Part shown: piece after piece, positions 61,410 to 64,000 of the stretch
Layout of the letters: each line of letters starts with the position of its first letter
Numbering within the stretch: the stretch's first letter is position 1
Assembly (NCBI GenBank): GCA_014529385.2
Contig: CM043958.1
Coordinates: 121,428,817-121,492,816 of the forward strand
Source: Adiantum capillus-veneris
Lineage: Eukaryota > Streptophyta > Polypodiopsida > Polypodiales > Pteridaceae
Reading direction: 5' to 3'
Length of the DNA: 64,000 nucleotides
The notes under the pieces: generated by a model
Databases searched by the model: none
Told to the model about the DNA's origin: nothing
What the model saw: only the letters and a program-made list of their open reading frames with translations
Made by a program: the position numbers and the translations under genes

Positions 61410-63983
61410 GCAAAGTGTGCACTAGCCATTTTGGTATACCTCTAGCCTGCTCATTTTCAACCCTTTCCTCATCAAGTACATCATGTACATCTGCATCAGT
61501 AATAGGCTGATCTGTAACATTTTCAGAAACCCCCATAGGCTGTACTTTTGCCTCATTGGAACTTACATTCGTATTTCCACCACTGAAAAGAGGCAACAAA
61601 GTGTCATAAATGTCCTGTGAGCTTACATTACTATCTCTAGTACATGACAGCAAGGGCTTAATCGAATCTTCCACAAACACTACATCCTGTGAAACCAGAA
61701 TACGTTTTGTTTGCGAATGATACAACCTGTAACCTTTGCTTTCAGCAATATAACAACCAATTTTCTGCGCTGTGTTTGTGGCATCAAAGCATATGCCAAA
61801 CAACCAAAAACACGCATGTGCTCAATAGAAGGCTTTCTATCATGCCATGCTTCGTATGGATTAATAGACTGCAAAGCTTTTGTTGGACACCTGTTTAGTA
61901 CATAAGTGGCACACACGATGGCCTCAAGCCAAACAGAATGCGGCAAACCTTGACTTTTGACCATACATCGTGCCATTTTCGTAAGTGAACTGTTTTTCCT
62001 CTCAGCAACACCATTTTGTTGAGGTGTATAAGTGACTGTACATTGGTGTTTTATCCCACGACTAGCCAGAAATGCATTGAATTCATGAGACATATACTCC
62101 CCCCCTCAATCGGAACGGAGGGTTCCCATAGTACATTTTGAAACATTTTCAGCCATAGCCAGAAATTGTTTGAAACATATAAAAACTTTGGAGTTTGCTT
62201 TAAGCAAAAATACCCATGCATGCCTGGAGTAATCATCAATGAAAGTCACGAAGTAGAGGTAATTGCCCAAGGACGGAGTTTGCATGGGCCCACAAACATC
62301 ACTATGCACAAGCTGCAACCTGCATGTGGCCCAAACTGAACCATCCTTTGGAAACTTAGAACGCTGCATCTTACCCAAAATACAGCCTTCACAAACATGT
62401 TTGACTGATGCTTCAAGAGGCGGCAAAGAAGCAACCTTATCATATTTCTGCAAACGCAGCAAACTGGCAAAATTCAGATGACCAAAACGTGCATGCCAAA
62501 GTTGTGCATCTGAAATAGCCCTTGAATCTGCAATAGCATTTGCAAAATTTTGTCCACACTTGTCATACAAAGTGAGCTTATACATCCCACGGTACAAAAG
62601 GCCAGATACAACAATTTCATCACCAAAACTGAGATCATGAACTGTACATCTGTCATCCACAAATTTGACTACAAGTCCAAGTCTAGCAAGTGCAGATACA
62701 GATAAGAGATTCTTCTTGATCCCAGGTACATAAAGTGCATCAACAGGTGTGAAAGAACTACCATTAGCAACAGTAATCACAATCTTTCCAACTCCCTGAA
62801 TCGGATAAGAGGCATTGTTGGCACAAGTGACTAAATTCCCATGAGGGACAGACTCGAGAGAGGTGAACAATTCACCATGTGAGGTAATGTGCTTTGTAGC
62901 ACCACTGTCGAAATACCACACACGTGAATCTGCAGCAACTGACAAGCATGCATCATGGACAACAGGATTGTAAGTGCACTCTGCACTAAAAGCCCATTCT
63001 GCATCAACATCAGCATCACAGTCTCCTTTCACAGAAGACTCAACAATGGTTGCATTTGTAGTGGAACCAGCATTTGCAGTGGAACCACCCTCTCTCTTCT
63101 TAGCCTCTTTTGCCTTCAACTTAGGACACTGCTTGATCAAGTGATCATTAGCTTTACAAATATAGCAACGCATCTTCTTTTTACCCTTATCACCATAATT
63201 TCCAGACAAAGTGTTGCCAGGAGAAGCATTGGGAACAGAAGTTTTGCCACTCGCAGCAGAACCATAAGAAGTGGCTGCAATACTGTTACCACCCTTTCTT
63301 TGAGAAGCAATAAAAGCATGTTCAACTACACGCTGTCTAGTCATGTTTTTTTTGAAAAGTGAATCTTGCAACAACAATGTGCATAATGCATCAAACTTGA
63401 CAACTTCTGGATTTCCTTGGGTCATAAGTCTCCAAGTACTAGCAAAAGTCTGGTAAGAATCTGGCAAGGCATCAAGAACAGTCTGCACAAGGGAGCTGTC
63501 TGAAATGACTTCACCTGCATAAATAAGTTTCTCATTGATATCCTTGACACTATCAAGGAAAGTGTCCATATCATCTTCCTCATGCATAATCTTCGACTCC
63601 AGCTCTTTATGCAGCAAAGTAATTTTAGCCTCATTGCAACTTGCATAAAGAACATCCAAAATATCCCAAGCCTGTTTTGCAGATTTTGCTGAACGGATGT
63701 GAGGAACAATGGTGCGCTTCACAGACAACGCAATCAATGCATGAGCCTAGGCATCCTTTACATCCCAACAAGCTTGTTCTGCCGTAGGCAAAACAACTCT
63801 AATAGCAGCAATCCTTGCAGCAAGACCTGCAACATCCTCAACATCGCCTACATCCTCAGAACCAGGACGTACATCAATGCCCTGCACAATATTCCAGACA
63901 CCCTTTGACCCAGGAATATGTTGTATCATATAAGCCCACATAGGGTAATTGTCCCCATCCAACTTGTCCTCAGCAGCAAACAT
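61410..63983 (-). pseudogene. Copia gag, protease and integrase
   Basis: The ATG at 63983 gives MFAAEDKLDGDNYPMWAYMI, a typical copia gag start. A TAG at 63749-63747 follows DVKDA. The frame then continues through the gag domain (KSAKQAWDILDVLYASCNEA; DALPDSYQTFASTWRLM) to a zinc knuckle CYICKANDHLIKQC, protease (WYFDSGATKHITSHGEL), the gag-pre-integrase H2C2 (LWHARFGHLNFASLL; CEGCILGK), and the integrase core with LVHSDVCGPMQTP. The second catalytic region reads LRSD, TGA stop at 62105-62103, GGEYMSHEF, where CGA to TGA is likely, then NGVAERKNSSL. A frameshift lies near 61780. Confidence 0.9.
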
Positions 63984-64000
63984 CTTGAAGACTGTTGTTG

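Larger units (their letters stand above)
60044..64000 (-). mobile_element. Decayed Ty1/copia element, 3' side cut by the Tat-like insertion
   Basis: On the minus strand: gag (from ATG 63983), zinc knuckle, protease, integrase, RT and RNase H in copia order (integrase before RT). Its 5' LTR lies beyond the window. Its RNase H is interrupted at 60047/51376 by the Tat-like element. At least two in-frame stops and two frameshifts are present, so it is inactive. Confidence 0.95.

Noticed and set aside
1-64000. tRNA, rRNA or organelle sequences
   Set aside because: The tRNA-like strings are only primer-binding sites (8246, 23767, 52527). No cloverleaf or rRNA core was seen.

Overview
This 64 kb window looks like heterochromatic or intergenic DNA from a large plant nuclear genome. 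It is almost wholly LTR retrotransposons nested inside one another, with a CACTA DNA transposon inside one of them. No chloroplast, mitochondrial or bacterial genes, rRNA or tRNA genes are visible. The element lineages (chromovirus, an Ogre/Tat/Athila-like giant, a dual-RNase-H Tat-like element, Ty1/copia, tnp2 CACTA) are plant lineages. A fern or other non-seed plant is possible from the general look of the elements, but that is inference and not shown by any single gene. Only the first 2.3 kb might hold host gene fragments.

Layout. (A) 1-2337: low-complexity flank with one 121-codon hypothetical ORF and a possible exon. (B) 2426-6651 plus 20791-22193, minus strand: an old decayed chromovirus. 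It is split by (C) 6652-20785, plus strand: a young chromovirus with near-identical 1.59 kb LTRs, a 5-bp CTAGT duplication and a tRNA-iMet primer site. C landed in the gag gene of its own relative. (D) 13367-18625: a CACTA transposon inside C between integrase and chromodomain, with a five-exon tnp2 transposase and a captured piece of a heavy-metal-associated (HMA) domain gene. (E) 22194-22817 and 41887-42600, minus strand: gag and leader of an older giant element, split by (F) 22818-41881, plus strand: a 19 kb giant Ty3/gypsy element with an AGATC duplication. (G) 42600-44450, minus: a fragment of another gypsy lineage. (H) 44461-48496, minus: 3' LTR and accessory ORF of an older relative of F, interrupted at its start by (I) a solo chromovirus-type LTR, 48497-50105. 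(J) 50106-51376: AT-rich spacer. (K) 51381-60043, plus: an 8.7 kb Tat-like element with one uninterrupted polyprotein of 1783 residues. It is inserted into (L) 60044-64000, minus: a decayed Ty1/copia element that runs off the window.

The most unusual object is F. In order it encodes gag, a retropepsin, RT, RNase H, an integrase with a duplicated H2C2 module, a second retropepsin with a tryptophan-repeat tail, an internal polypurine tract, a 2.8 kb spacer, and a coiled-coil accessory protein whose diverged homologue is present in H. A perfect or near-perfect 24-bp palindrome occurs four times in its leader and five times in its spacer. A diverged older copy (E) keeps the palindrome through matching changes in both arms.

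How the parts relate. The gag, protease, RT, RNase H and integrase pieces are the usual retrotransposition machinery. Only K and the CACTA transposase appear uninterrupted. C, F, B, H and L carry stops, frameshifts or deletions, so any recent movement of C and F probably relied on proteins supplied by other copies, or the damage came after insertion.
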